Below are positions 8,129 to 17,496 of a DNA stretch of 64,000 nt, one piece after another. The notes beneath the pieces are model-generated. The model had not been told where the DNA came from and did not search any database. It saw only the letters and a program-made list of their open reading frames with translations. Positions within the stretch are counted from its first letter, which is position 1. Each line of letters starts with the position of its first letter. The stretch is from Bacillus sp. MYb209 (GTDB lineage: Bacteria > Bacillota > Bacilli > Bacillales > Bacillaceae_G), in NCBI RefSeq assembly GCF_002975175.1, contig NZ_PCNZ01000004.1, forward strand, positions 124,001 to 188,000. The letters run 5' to 3'. The translations under genes and the position numbers were made by a program.

Positions 8129-9307
8129 ATGTACATTGTTGGGTTAATGTCTGGAACATCATTAGATGGTATTGATGCTGCGCTTGTACGTGTGAATAAT
8201 AGCGGCGTAAGGACGGAAATAGAAATGATTGAGTTTCTAACATATCCTTTCCCAAAAGATGTTGAAGGAGAAATTATACAGTCTTTGTCTGTAGATACAT
8301 CTAACGTGCAACTAATTTGTAGTTTAAATTTTAAGCTCGGAAAATTATTTGCAGATGCTACAAAGGAAGTTTGCAAGAAAGCTAAACTACCTTTAGAACA
8401 GTTGGACCTTATAGGATCCCATGGACAAACTATTTACCATCAACCTTTACAAGAACAAAACTGGGTACCCTCAACGCTACAGATTGGTGAACCCTCGGTA
8501 ATTGCTTATGAAACCAATACAACCGTAATATCTAACTTTCGTACTATGGACATGGCAGCAGGTGGACAGGGCGCTCCTCTGGTACCTTATACCGAATATG
8601 TTCTTTATCGAAGTGAAACAAAGGGCAGATTGTTACAAAACATAGGCGGTATTGGAAATGTAACTGTTTTTCCTAAGCAAGCCTCACTTAATGAACTGTA
8701 TGCCTTTGATACAGGGCCCGGGAATATGATTATCGATGAAGTATGTCGCCAATTGTTTAGCGTAGAGTACGATGAAGGTGGTAATTTAGCTAAAAAAGGA
8801 AAAATAAACGAACAGCTCTTATCATACTGTATAAATCATCCTTATATTATGAGCCCTCCTCCCAAAACAACAGGTAGAGAATTGTTTGGTAAGCAGTATG
8901 TTGACATACTATTAAATAAGTTTAATTCGCTTTCCAGCCACGATATATTAGCAACTATAACAATGTTCACAGCAAAATCCATTGTAGAGAACTATTGTAA
9001 ATTCATCTTTCCACAAGTTAAAATCGACGAAGTCATTGTTGGAGGTGGTGGCAGCTATAATAAAACTTTACTCAACATGATTCAATCACTACTTGGGGAA
9101 TCAATTCAAGTTTATACCCAAGAAGAGTTAGGATACTCTTCGGAGGCTAAAGAAGCTGTAGCATTCGCTCTTCTTGCAAATGAAACCTACCATGGTAACG
9201 CAAGTAACGTTCCAAATGCTACGGGTGCAAAAAGCGCTGTCGTCCTTGGAAATGTATCCTTTCCTATCTCGATCTCGGATCAGTGGATTAAGAAAAAAAC
9301 TCTTTAG
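8129..9307 (+). CDS. anmK: anhydro-N-acetylmuramic acid kinase
   Basis: AnmK hydrolyses the 1,6-anhydro bond of anhydroMurNAc and phosphorylates it, giving MurNAc-6-P, the substrate of MurQ encoded next door. The 392-residue length is near that of E. coli AnmK. Motifs: [12 protein letters not shown] at residues 5-16, G-S-H-G-Q-T near 96, and D-T-G-P-G-N-M near 195. The start has AGTAGGTG upstream. It is divergent from the murQ operon and beyond the decayed gene, so it is probably transcribed alone. Confidence 0.95.
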   Translation: MYIVGLMSGTSLDGIDAALVRVNNSGVRTEIEMIEFLTYPFPKDVEGEIIQSLSVDTSNVQLICSLNFKLGKLFADATKEVCKKAKLPLEQLDLIGSHGQTIYHQPLQEQNWVPSTLQIGEPSVIAYETNTTVISNFRTMDMAAGGQGAPLVPYTEYVLYRSETKGRLLQNIGGIGNVTVFPKQASLNELYAFDTGPGNMIIDEVCRQLFSVEYDEGGNLAKKGKINEQLLSYCINHPYIMSPPPKTTGRELFGKQYVDILLNKFNSLSSHDILATITMFTAKSIVENYCKFIFPQVKIDEVIVGGGGSYNKTLLNMIQSLLGESIQVYTQEELGYSSEAKEAVAFALLANETYHGNASNVPNATGAKSAVVLGNVSFPISISDQWIKKKTL

Positions 9308-9311
9308 AATA

Positions 9312-9360
9312 AAGTGAAGTTTCCATCTGCAACTGATTATTAGCTCTAACCAATCGGACT
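9312..9360 (-). repeat. dispersed repeat, copy 4 (shortened)
   Basis: Read on the minus strand, CCGATTGGT ... GCTAATAATCAG matches the first half of the copies at 29189 and 38532. The second half is shortened. It lies right after the anmK stop codon. Confidence 0.6.
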
Positions 9361-9484
9361 TTTTTATGGTGTTTTTTATACATAGGCTCTTTAAACAAAT
9401 TATTGATAGTGTTTTGAAAGCAAACTAATATAGAAAATTTTCACATTCGAATGAACAATAGCGAGTTTTAGATTTTTCAAGGTC

Positions 9485-9508
9485 ACTGAAAAACTTACGT
9501 TTTTCAGT
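9485..9508. repeat. perfect 10-bp hairpin
   Basis: ACTGAAAAAC, a 4-base loop, then GTTTTTCAGT. Just upstream of a second, longer hairpin; no obvious U-tract, so it is not a standard terminator. Confidence 0.6.
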
Positions 9509-9528
9509 TCACAAAATGGACATAAAAT

Positions 9529-9576
9529 AAGAAAGACGACTTTTTGATCAACTGTGAACGAAAAGTCGCCTTTCTT
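9529..9576. repeat. 16-bp hairpin with one mismatch
   Basis: AAGAAAGACGACTTTT pairs with AAAAGTCGCCTTTCTT across a 16-base loop. With TTTATATC after it on the plus strand, it could serve as a distant terminator for anmK or be the remains of a mobile hairpin element. Confidence 0.5.
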
Positions 9577-10028
9577 TATATCATTTTTCAACTTGTTTCT
9601 CTCATTAAACTCACGATTCTTTTTGAACTGACGGCGAATATCGTCAGCTCTCCTTGTATTTGCATACCCCATGAAGATGCCACATCATACCCGTGTCTGT
9701 GGTTACGCTCACTATTTTCCACTTCAATAGATACTCTTTTTATACATAAGTTTTACAACGTAATGCACTATTACATTTTGTCTACAGTCTATTATAGATT
9801 TTTTTAGTTTCACAAGCTGTATTGATTCCAAACAATACAGTTACTATAATTAACAAAAATTGTTTTTAAAGTGCCACTACTCCTTTTTCATAAGAAATAT
9901 TTCCCTTTCTATTGTTCACCCATACTCCCCTAAAAAGAGTAACAATTATGATAGATAGGTCATTCGTACAAGCCGCACTTGTCCCCCTTACATATCGTAT
10001 TACTGTAATGGGGGAAGGAGGAAAGAAC

Positions 10029-10430
10029 ATGCATAGACAAAAATGTTATAATACATGCCAACGTTATTTCGGAAAAGTTGTTCGAATTGAAGATCGTGAT
10101 GGTCATATCCATTTAGGAAAAATAATAGACGTGACAAATGATTCTGTTTGGATTGAGCCAATGCAGCAGCGTTCATCTTTTGATACAGGATTTGGATACC
10201 ATGGCGCATATTCAAACGGCGGATGTGATATTTGCGGTGGTATTAGCAGATGTGATAACTGTGGATTTGGGTGTGGTGGTGGATTCGATGGTGAATTCAG
10301 TGGTGGATTCGGTGGCTGCGGATGTGGTCGTCGTGGTTGCGGCGGTTGTGGCTTTGGTGGCGGCTGGGGCTTAGAACTCGGATTTGGTTTTATTTTCGGA
10401 ATTACTTTGGCTGCATTATTTTTCATCTAA
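10029..10430 (+). CDS. Gly/Cys-rich small protein with hydrophobic C-terminal tail
   Basis: The 133-residue protein has an N-terminal part (residues 1-45) with a small beta-type stretch G-K-V-V-R-I-E-D-R-D-G-H-I-H-L. A Gly/Cys-rich middle follows (about 60-115, repeated G-F-G-G-C-G-type units). The C-terminal hydrophobic segment (about 118-133) would fit a membrane. The ATG at 10029 is chosen because AAGGAGG lies just upstream; earlier in-frame starts lack a site. I do not recognise the family. The composition recalls structural spore or surface proteins of Bacillus (inference only). Confidence 0.8.
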   Translation: MHRQKCYNTCQRYFGKVVRIEDRDGHIHLGKIIDVTNDSVWIEPMQQRSSFDTGFGYHGAYSNGGCDICGGISRCDNCGFGCGGGFDGEFSGGFGGCGCGRRGCGGCGFGGGWGLELGFGFIFGITLAALFFI

Positions 10431-10436
10431 CATAGT

Positions 10437-10469
10437 AAAGAGTTGACTATCTTTAGCCAACTCTTTTTT
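10437..10469. terminator. bidirectional terminator
   Basis: AAAGAGTTG ... CAACTCTTTTTT between two convergent genes. Confidence 0.8.
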
Positions 10470-11189
10470 CTATTTTTCACATATAAAAACACGATGCCCT
10501 AAAATATGTTGATACATAAACAGTACTTGTTCGTGTTGTACCCACGCCTCATACAATTCTTCTGGAATAAATGGTGATACATTCCACTCCGGCTCTTCCA
10601 TATGTCCTGCAACTGTTTCTGCAATAGTGCCGCCACCTGCAATTATAATTCTTTTAAAGTTTGCTTTCTGAAATAAATGAATCCACTCATCTTCAGTTAA
10701 TAATTCTTTCATACCGTATAATTGTACAATTTTTTCTTCCTCATTCTTCTCAATATGTCTATCAATAATCATCTCAATCACAACAAGCTTTCCATCCTTC
10801 TGCAATACACGATAACACTCCGAGATAACCTTTTCTTTATTTGTAAAAGCTAGTATAGATTCCCCAAGCACTAGTTCAAATGAATCATGTAAACAAGGTA
10901 ATTGTTCTACATTCCCTTGAATCAATTGAATATTTAACCCTTCATACGACCATCTATCTTTCGCTTTTTGAATCATAATTTCATTCTTTTCAACCGCCGT
11001 TACTTGATAGCTAAATTCTTTTGCCATATAAGCCGCCGTTTTCCCCGTGCCGCAACCTATCTCAAGGACATTCGCTCTATGTCTAAGTGGCAATTGTGCT
11101 AATAATTGTTTTGTTAATGTAAAACCACCAGGATGAGCACTCCCTATTCCGTAATAAGCTAGAAAATCAATGTATGTGTTTCGTTTCAT
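10470..11189 (-). CDS. class I SAM-dependent methyltransferase
   Basis: The 239-residue protein has the SAM-binding motif V-L-E-I-G-C-G-T-G-K near residue 42, then the acidic post-II residue (V-E-K-N), and V-I-E-M in motif III (Methyltransf_11-like fold). The ATG at 11189 has AAAGGAG upstream; an in-frame ATG 78 bp earlier would overlap the promoter side and lacks a site. The substrate is not deducible. It stands alone between two terminators. Confidence 0.85.
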   Translation of the reverse strand: MKRNTYIDFLAYYGIGSAHPGGFTLTKQLLAQLPLRHRANVLEIGCGTGKTAAYMAKEFSYQVTAVEKNEIMIQKAKDRWSYEGLNIQLIQGNVEQLPCLHDSFELVLGESILAFTNKEKVISECYRVLQKDGKLVVIEMIIDRHIEKNEEEKIVQLYGMKELLTEDEWIHLFQKANFKRIIIAGGGTIAETVAGHMEEPEWNVSPFIPEELYEAWVQHEQVLFMYQHILGHRVFICEK

Positions 11190-11251
11190 GAGATTCTCCT
11201 TTGAGTTTTCTATAATACATATATTCATCCATAAAAAAATAGTGCACAGAA

Positions 11252-11303
11252 AAAAAAGCATTTTCAAGTGCTATAATACCGCAACTTGAAAATGCTTTTT
11301 TCT
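11252..11303 (-). terminator. terminator of first oppA-like gene
   Basis: AAAGCATTTTCAAGT pairs with ACTTGAAAATGCTTT, with long T-runs on both sides. It may act in both directions. Confidence 0.85.
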
Positions 11304-11307
11304 TTTA

Positions 11308-13011
11308 TTATTTCTCTTCTACATACGCCCATTTGAAACTATATTCCGGACTAATATTATGTTTCACAATTCCCTTTACATTTGGTTGCATAACATATGC
11401 TTTAGCACTTTGATATAAAGGTACAAGCGCTACATCTTCTTCAAGTAACAATTTCTCTGCCTTCCCTAACTCTGCCCAACGTTTTTTTGCATCAGCCATC
11501 CATTCCGTCTTACTTTTATCAATAATTTCATCATATTTTGAATTTGAGTAGCTCATTTGGTTCTGAGAATTTTTTGTTTCAAACATATCAAGGTACGTCA
11601 TCGGATCCGCATAATCTGGATTCCAGCCACCATATGAGAAATCATAATCTTGATCTGATTCTAATTTTAGTTTTTGCTTAAATGGTTGAAGTTTAATATT
11701 TACTGTTACACCTTTTAAATTCTTTTCAATTTGATCTTTTACGTACTCCCCAACTTTTTTCGCATTACCAGTATCATAATTTAATAATTCAATTGTCACT
11801 TGATCTTTTCCAAGTTCTTTTTTCGCTTCTTCCCAAGCTGCTGCTGCCTTTTTGGAATCTTGTTTTAAACCATTCTTGAATGTTTCTGCGAAATCTTTAC
11901 CGTCTGGTCCACTTGCTAAACCTTTTGCTACTAAGTAATCAACTGGTTTTGAACCATCATTTAAAATTACATTAGTTAAACCCTTCTTATCAACCGATAA
12001 TGCAATTGCTTCACGTAATTTTTTGCTCTTTAACGGTGTATCTTGCCCACCACGTTTTTGATTTAGACGTAAGTAAAACGTACTTGTTTCCGAATATGCT
12101 CCAAACTCATCTTTTTTATTTCTATACTTATCAACGAATTCTCCAGATAAAAGTGCAAAATCAATTGCGCCTGTATCATATAAATTCACCCTAGTAGCTG
12201 CTTCTTTTACCACACTATAATTAATTTCATCTAATTTCACTGTCTTTTTATCCCAATACTGATCATTTTTCTTCAACTTCCAACCTTGCTCATGTTTCCA
12301 ATCAGTAAGCACAAATGGACCGTTATAAACTGTTGTATCGGACTCTAAACCGTATTTCTTCCCTTGTTCTTTTACAAACTTTTCATTTAACGGATAGTAT
12401 GATGCAAATGCCATTAAGTTCAAGAAATATGGTACCGGTCTGTCTAATTCAACTTCAAGCGTATAATCATCAACTGCTTTTACACCTAACGTAGAAACTT
12501 CTGCTTTCCCTTGATTAATTGCTTCTGCATTTTTAAGATAGTAAGCAATAAATGCATACTCAGCAGCTGTTTGTGGATCTACTAGACGTTGCCATGCAAA
12601 TACGAAATCTTTCGCAGTTACAGGATCACCGTTTGACCATTTTGCATCTTTACGTAATTTGAATGTATATTTTTTACCATCCTCGCTTTTTGTACTAGAT
12701 TCTGCTACAGCTGGGATTGGCTTATTATCCTTATCAAGACGATATAATCCTTCCATCGTGTTCCCTAAAATTTGAGATCCTAATGTATCTGTATTTTTTG
12801 AAGTATCCATCGTCGGAATTTCATTCGTTTCTGTACGATTTAATACTTGCTTTGCTGCGTATTTAATATCAGAGTTTTTCCCTTCCCCACTATTAGACGT
12901 TGTAGTAGTCGTCTTCTTCTCCCCACCAGATCCAGAACATGCTGTTAACGCCATGCTCATTGCTAATACTGGCGCTACAACCGCCGTGAACTTTTTCATC
13001 TTTTTCTTCAT
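11308..13011 (-). CDS. oppA: peptide ABC transporter substrate-binding lipoprotein (OppA-like), paralogue 1
   Basis: The 567-residue lipoprotein has a signal peptide ending L-T-A-C with Cys25 as the lipidated residue, a low-complexity Ser/Thr/Lys linker, then the SBP family 5 domain. It would capture oligopeptides outside the membrane. It is followed upstream by two close paralogues, each with its own promoter and terminator. No oppBCDF permease or ATPase gene is nearby, so it must share a permease encoded elsewhere. The symbol reflects family, not proven substrate. Confidence 0.92.
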   Translation of the reverse strand: MKKKMKKFTAVVAPVLAMSMALTACSGSGGEKKTTTTTSNSGEGKNSDIKYAAKQVLNRTETNEIPTMDTSKNTDTLGSQILGNTMEGLYRLDKDNKPIPAVAESSTKSEDGKKYTFKLRKDAKWSNGDPVTAKDFVFAWQRLVDPQTAAEYAFIAYYLKNAEAINQGKAEVSTLGVKAVDDYTLEVELDRPVPYFLNLMAFASYYPLNEKFVKEQGKKYGLESDTTVYNGPFVLTDWKHEQGWKLKKNDQYWDKKTVKLDEINYSVVKEAATRVNLYDTGAIDFALLSGEFVDKYRNKKDEFGAYSETSTFYLRLNQKRGGQDTPLKSKKLREAIALSVDKKGLTNVILNDGSKPVDYLVAKGLASGPDGKDFAETFKNGLKQDSKKAAAAWEEAKKELGKDQVTIELLNYDTGNAKKVGEYVKDQIEKNLKGVTVNIKLQPFKQKLKLESDQDYDFSYGGWNPDYADPMTYLDMFETKNSQNQMSYSNSKYDEIIDKSKTEWMADAKKRWAELGKAEKLLLEEDVALVPLYQSAKAYVMQPNVKGIVKHNISPEYSFKWAYVEEK

Positions 13012-13403
13012 TCTTGTACCCTCCCCAATTATATGTACGCTACTAACTTTTAGAGATTTCTACCAACTTTATTTATCAGAAAATTCTTATTAATTAATAT
13101 TCTACTATTTTTTTCAGTTTTGTAAAGTATTTTTAAGAATATTCTAAAATTTTATTTTTTTATGATAGTAACTTGTTATTTTACTATTACTACTATATGA
13201 ATTATCCCCCATCTACTATATGTAAACATACCTCCTCTTATTCTTCTCTATTACTAAGTTCTATATTTTTCTCATCAATATGAAATCTCTGCTATCATTT
13301 ATCTATCCAATTGTTGAACTCTTTTCTAATTTCCTACAGTAGAATTTTAAAAGCAACCTCAACATTTCTCAAAATTTCCATGTGCCTTATTCTCCTATTC
13401 ATA
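13012..13403. other. oppA intergenic region
   Basis: About 390 bp with no gene. It contains the promoter at 13099-13126. The segment at about 13200-13255 resembles 15330-15385 (shared CCCCCATCTACT and TTATTCTTCTCT words), which indicates that the tandem duplication included intergenic DNA. Confidence 0.6.
13099..13126 (-). promoter_or_regulatory. oppA paralogue 1 promoter
   Basis: TTTACA, 16-bp spacer, TAGAAT on the minus strand. Identical hexamers and spacing occur before the other two paralogues. Confidence 0.65.
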
Positions 13404-13447
13404 CAAAAAAGCATTTCAAAAGCAGCTTAGCCACTTTTAAAATGCCT
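13404..13447 (-). terminator. terminator of second oppA-like gene
   Basis: GCATTT(T) and AAAAG/CTTTT arms around GGCTAAGCTGC, followed by TTTTTTG on the minus strand. Confidence 0.75.
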
Positions 13448-13452
13448 CTATA

Positions 13453-15168
13453 TTATTTTTTCCCGCCATCCTCAGTTACATACGCCCACTTAAAGCTATA
13501 TTCTGGACTGATGTTATGTTTAACGATGCCTTTTACATTCGGTTTCATTACATATGATCTTCCTGTTTGATATAAAGGAACTAATCCTGCATCTTCTTCA
13601 AGGAATAATTTTTCTGCTTTCCCTAACGCTTCCCAACGTTTCTTCGGATCAGACAGTAATTCATTACCTGCTTTTTGTACCATTTCATCGTATTTCGGGT
13701 TTGAATAACTCATTTGGTTATATGGGCTCTTCGATTCAAACATATCAATAAATGTCATCGGATCCGCATAGTCTGGACTCCAACCTGCATAAGAGATTTC
13801 ATAATCTTGCGCTGACTCTAATTTTAATTTTTGTTTGAACGGCTGAATTTTCGTATTAATCGTTACACCTTTTAAATTTTTCTCAATTTGATCTTTAACA
13901 TAATCAGCAATCTTTTTCGCAGTTCCATCATCATAGCTTAGTAATTCAATTGTAACTTGATCTTTTCCAAGTTCCTTTTTCGCTTCTTCCCATGCAGCTG
14001 CTGCTTTTTTCGTATCTTGTTTCAGACCATTTTTAAACGTATCTTGGTAATCTTTACCGTCAGGTCCTGTCGCAAGCCCTTTTGGAACCAATTGATCTGT
14101 TGCTTTTGATCCATTATTTAAAATAACATTTGCTAAACCTTTTTTATCAACTGATAATGCAATTGCTTCACGAAGTTTTTTACTCTTTAACGGTGTATCT
14201 TGTCCGTTACGCTTTTGATTTAAACGTAAGAAGAATGTACTTGATTCTGCATACTCACCGTATTCATCTTTATTCGATTTATATTTATCTACAAACTCTC
14301 CTGATAGTAGTGTGAAATCAATTGATCCTGTATCATATAAATTTACTTTCGTAGCAACTTCTTTTACTACACTATAATTAATTTCTTCTAATTTCACAGT
14401 CTTATTATCCCAATATTTATCATTTTTCTTCAACTGCCATCCTTGTTCATGTTTCCATGAAGACATAACGAATGGCCCATTATACACCGTTGTATCTGCT
14501 TCTAAACCAAACTTATCTCCTTTTTCTTTTACAAACTTTTCATTTAATGGATAGTATGACGGGAATGCTAATAAATTTAAGAAGTACGGTACCGGTTTTT
14601 CTAATTCTACTTCTAGCGTGTAATCATCTACCGCCTTCGCTCCTAATTCAGTTCCAGGTTTTTCACCTTTATTAATCGCTTCTGCATTTTTAATATAGTA
14701 GGCAATAAACGCATATTCCGCCGCTGTGTTTTTATCAAGTAAGCGCTGCCATCCGTATACGAAATCTTTCGCTGTTACAGGATCTCCATTTGACCATTTC
14801 GCATCTTTACGCAGTTTAAACGTATATTTTTTACCATCTTCGCTTTTCGTACTTGATTCTGCAGCAGCCGGAATAGGCTTATTATCTTTATCAAGACGAT
14901 ATAATCCTTCCATTGTGTTCCCTAAAATTTGTGCCCCTAACGTATCAGTAGATTTAGAAGTGTCCATCGTCGGAATTTCTTGGTTTTCCGTACGATTTAA
15001 TACTTGCTTCGCTGCATATTTAATATCAGATTTTTTTTCTTCCCCACTATTAGATGTAGTAGTCGTTTTCTTCTCTCCACCTGACCCAGAGCACGCTGTC
15101 AATGCAACGCTCATCGCTAAAACTGGTACTACAACTGCTGTTAACTTTTTCATCTTTTTTCTCTTCAT
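13453..15168 (-). CDS. oppA: peptide ABC transporter substrate-binding lipoprotein (OppA-like), paralogue 2
   Basis: The 571-residue SBP family 5 lipoprotein has its lipobox L-T-A-C at Cys26. It shares long identical blocks with paralogues 1 and 3, such as T-M-E-G-L-Y-R-L-D-K-D-N-K-P-I-P. Differences cluster in ligand-facing stretches, for example Y-A-E-S-S-T-F-F versus Y-S-E-T-S-T-F-Y near residue 300, as expected if the copies differ in peptide preference (inference). It differs at the C-terminus by the added tail D-G-G-K-K. Confidence 0.92.
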   Translation of the reverse strand: MKRKKMKKLTAVVVPVLAMSVALTACSGSGGEKKTTTTSNSGEEKKSDIKYAAKQVLNRTENQEIPTMDTSKSTDTLGAQILGNTMEGLYRLDKDNKPIPAAAESSTKSEDGKKYTFKLRKDAKWSNGDPVTAKDFVYGWQRLLDKNTAAEYAFIAYYIKNAEAINKGEKPGTELGAKAVDDYTLEVELEKPVPYFLNLLAFPSYYPLNEKFVKEKGDKFGLEADTTVYNGPFVMSSWKHEQGWQLKKNDKYWDNKTVKLEEINYSVVKEVATKVNLYDTGSIDFTLLSGEFVDKYKSNKDEYGEYAESSTFFLRLNQKRNGQDTPLKSKKLREAIALSVDKKGLANVILNNGSKATDQLVPKGLATGPDGKDYQDTFKNGLKQDTKKAAAAWEEAKKELGKDQVTIELLSYDDGTAKKIADYVKDQIEKNLKGVTINTKIQPFKQKLKLESAQDYEISYAGWSPDYADPMTFIDMFESKSPYNQMSYSNPKYDEMVQKAGNELLSDPKKRWEALGKAEKLFLEEDAGLVPLYQTGRSYVMKPNVKGIVKHNISPEYSFKWAYVTEDGGKK

Positions 15169-15258
15169 TTTTATACCCTCCCCAATTATATGTACAATAC
15201 CAACCCTTGAGAGACCCCTTGTTAACGATTTACTTTTCAGAAAATTATAACTAATATT

Positions 15259-15286
15259 ATTCTACTCTATTTTCCGCGTTTGTAAA
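15259..15286 (-). promoter_or_regulatory. oppA paralogue 2 promoter
   Basis: TTTACA, 16-bp spacer, TAGAAT on the minus strand. Confidence 0.65.
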
Positions 15287-15394
15287 TAGTTTTATTTTAA
15301 ATATTCAGATTTTTTCTTCGTAATTTAGTATGATTTATCCCCCATCTACTGTATGTACGTACTATACGCCTTATTCTTCTCTATTTAACTGAAC

Positions 15395-15442
15395 TAAAAA
15401 AAGCATTTCAAAGTAGCTAAGCTACTTTAAAATGCTTTTTTA
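15395..15442 (-). terminator. terminator of third oppA-like gene
   Basis: AAAGCATTTCAAAGTAGC pairs with GCTACTTTAAAATGCTTT around TAA, with flanking T/A runs. Confidence 0.85.
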
Positions 15443-15448
15443 ACTCTA

Positions 15449-17146
15449 TTATTTTTCAGTCACGTATGCCCACTTAAAGCTAAATTCTGGACTGATATTA
15501 TGTTTTACTACACCTTTTACATTTGGTTGTAAAACATAAGAATCTCCACGTTGATATAAAGGTACAATCGCTACATCTTCTTCAAGTAATGTTTTTTCAG
15601 CTTTTCCTAACTCTTCCCAACGTTTCTTTGCATCGCTCATTAATTCCGTTCCAGCTTTTTTCACCATGCCGTCATATTTAGGGTCAGAGAAGCTCATTTG
15701 GTTATGAGAATGTCCAGTCTCAAACATATCTAAGAACGTCATTGGATCTGCATAATCTGGATTCCAACCACCGTATGAAATATCATATTGTTGCTCAGAT
15801 TCTAATTTTAGTTTTTGCTTAAATGGTTGAAGTTTAATGTTAACTGTTACACCTTTTAAGTTCTTCTCAATTTGGTCCTTAATATATTCTCCAACTTTTT
15901 TCGCATTACCAGTATCATAGTTTAAGAATTCAATTGTAACTTGGTCTTTACCTAGCTCTTTTTTCGCTTCTTCCCAAGCTGCAGCAGCTTTTTTAGCATT
16001 TGGTTTTAAACCATTTTTAAACGTTTCTTGGAAGTCTTTACCGTCTGGTCCAGTTGCTAAACCTTTTGGTACTAAGAAGTCAGCTTCTTTTGATCCATCA
16101 TTTAAAATTACGTTTGCTAAATTCTTTTTATCAACTGATAGTGCAATTGCTTCACGTAACTTTTTACTCTTTAATGGTGTATCTTGTCCATCACGTTTTT
16201 GGTTCATACGAATGAAATACGTACTCACTTGTGAATATGTTCCGAATTCATCTTTCTTATTTCTGTATTTATCTACGAACTCTCCAGTTAATAAAGCAAA
16301 GTCAACTTGACCGCTATCATATAAATTGATAAGAGTTGCTGGTTCTTTAACAACACTGAAGTTAACTTCTTCAAGTTTTACAGTCTTTTTATCCCAATAT
16401 TGATCATTTTTCTTTAATTGCCATCCTTGTTCATGCTTCCAATCTTTAAGAACGAACGGTCCATTATAAACTGTTGTATCAGACTCTATACCGAACTTCT
16501 CCCCTTTTTCTTTTACGAATTTTTCATTTAATGGGTAGTACGATGGGAATGCTACTAAGTTTAAGAAGTACGGTACCGCTTGCTCTAATTCAACTTCAAG
16601 CGTAAGATCATCTACCGCTTTCACTCCTAATTCAGCTACAGGTTTTTCACCTTTATTAACCACTTCTGCATTTTTAATTGGGAATGCGATAAATGCATAC
16701 TCAGCAGCTGTTTTTGGATCTAATAGACGTTGCCAAGCATATACGAAATCTTTCGCCGTTACTGGATCTCCATTTGACCATTTTGCATCTTTACGTAGTT
16801 TAAATGTATATTTTTTACCATCTTCACTTTTCGTGCTAGATTCTGCTGCAGCTGGAATAGGCTTATTATCTTTATCCAGACGATATAATCCTTCCATCGT
16901 ATTCCCTAGCATTTGTGAAGATACTGTATCTGTTGATTTAGAAGAATCCATCGTTGGAATCTCTTGGTTTACTGTTCGATTCAACACTTGTTTTGCCGCT
17001 AATTTTCCCTCTGACTTGCTATCTCCACTTGAGTTTGTGCTTGTCTTTTTATCTCCACCTGATGTAGAACATGCTGTTAGTGCCATGCTCATTGCTAAAA
17101 CCGGTACTACAACTGCTGTTAGTTTTTTCATTTTTTTCTTTTTCAT
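15449..17146 (-). CDS. oppA: peptide ABC transporter substrate-binding lipoprotein (OppA-like), paralogue 3
   Basis: The 565-residue SBP family 5 lipoprotein has its lipobox Cys at residue 26. It is the most upstream of the three tandem copies. The ribosome site (AGGGAGG-type) and promoter layout are the same as in the other two. The linker after the cysteine is the most divergent part. Extracytoplasmic peptide capture is expected; some relatives bind sensor peptides, which cannot be judged here. Confidence 0.92.
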   Translation of the reverse strand: MKKKKMKKLTAVVVPVLAMSMALTACSTSGGDKKTSTNSSGDSKSEGKLAAKQVLNRTVNQEIPTMDSSKSTDTVSSQMLGNTMEGLYRLDKDNKPIPAAAESSTKSEDGKKYTFKLRKDAKWSNGDPVTAKDFVYAWQRLLDPKTAAEYAFIAFPIKNAEVVNKGEKPVAELGVKAVDDLTLEVELEQAVPYFLNLVAFPSYYPLNEKFVKEKGEKFGIESDTTVYNGPFVLKDWKHEQGWQLKKNDQYWDKKTVKLEEVNFSVVKEPATLINLYDSGQVDFALLTGEFVDKYRNKKDEFGTYSQVSTYFIRMNQKRDGQDTPLKSKKLREAIALSVDKKNLANVILNDGSKEADFLVPKGLATGPDGKDFQETFKNGLKPNAKKAAAAWEEAKKELGKDQVTIEFLNYDTGNAKKVGEYIKDQIEKNLKGVTVNIKLQPFKQKLKLESEQQYDISYGGWNPDYADPMTFLDMFETGHSHNQMSFSDPKYDGMVKKAGTELMSDAKKRWEELGKAEKTLLEEDVAIVPLYQRGDSYVLQPNVKGVVKHNISPEFSFKWAYVTEK

Positions 17147-17465
17147 TTTCTGTACCCTCCCTAATTCTAAACGATACCTATTTAAGAATTTTCTGATAAT
17201 TCTGTTTTTCTTTATATACTTATCAGACGATTCTTACTACTTCTTATTCTACTAATTTTTTAAAATTTGTAAAGTATTATTATTGAAAATTTTTAAAAAA
17301 TTATTTTCTTACAGTAATATTCATAAAAATTCCATATAGTTTTTTAACATCGTTTTTTATCGTTACATATACACTAATTTAATAGTGTTAATTATGTTTT
17401 CTAATAAATAGACTGTAGATTATCGTTAATAAATAATGTATATTTTAGAAATCTTTTTCTTACAA
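17147..17465. other. AT-rich oppA leader region
   Basis: About 320 bp without a gene. It contains the paralogue 3 promoter; otherwise I see only AT-rich sequence. Confidence 0.5.
17246..17273 (-). promoter_or_regulatory. oppA paralogue 3 promoter
   Basis: TTTACA, 16-bp spacer, TAGAAT on the minus strand. Confidence 0.65.
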
Positions 17466-17496
17466 AAACAAAAAAAGCAGATATAAAATCTGCTTT
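17466..17496 (-). terminator. terminator of the sigma/LCP operon
   Basis: AAAGCAGAT ... ATCTGCTTT hairpin with a T-run on the minus strand. Its 5' arm overlaps the LCP stop codon. Confidence 0.8.

Larger units (their letters stand above)
9361..10028. other. 668-bp gap with hairpins and no convincing gene
   Basis: It holds two strong hairpins (9485-9508 and 9529-9576) but no ORF with a credible ribosome site and family signal. A 90-codon minus-strand ORF (9400-9672) crosses both hairpins and looks like chance or a remnant. Confidence 0.5.

Noticed and set aside
9400-9672. 90-codon minus-strand ORF as a real gene or IS remnant
   Set aside because: It runs through two strong hairpins, has no family signal I can name, and its composition looks like chance AT-rich coding.
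10103-10426. Proline-rich minus-strand ORF
   Set aside because: It is the reverse complement of the Gly-rich gene, a classic shadow ORF.
13012-13403. Riboswitch or T-box in the oppA leaders
   Set aside because: No conserved aptamer words were seen; similarity between leaders is explained by tandem duplication.
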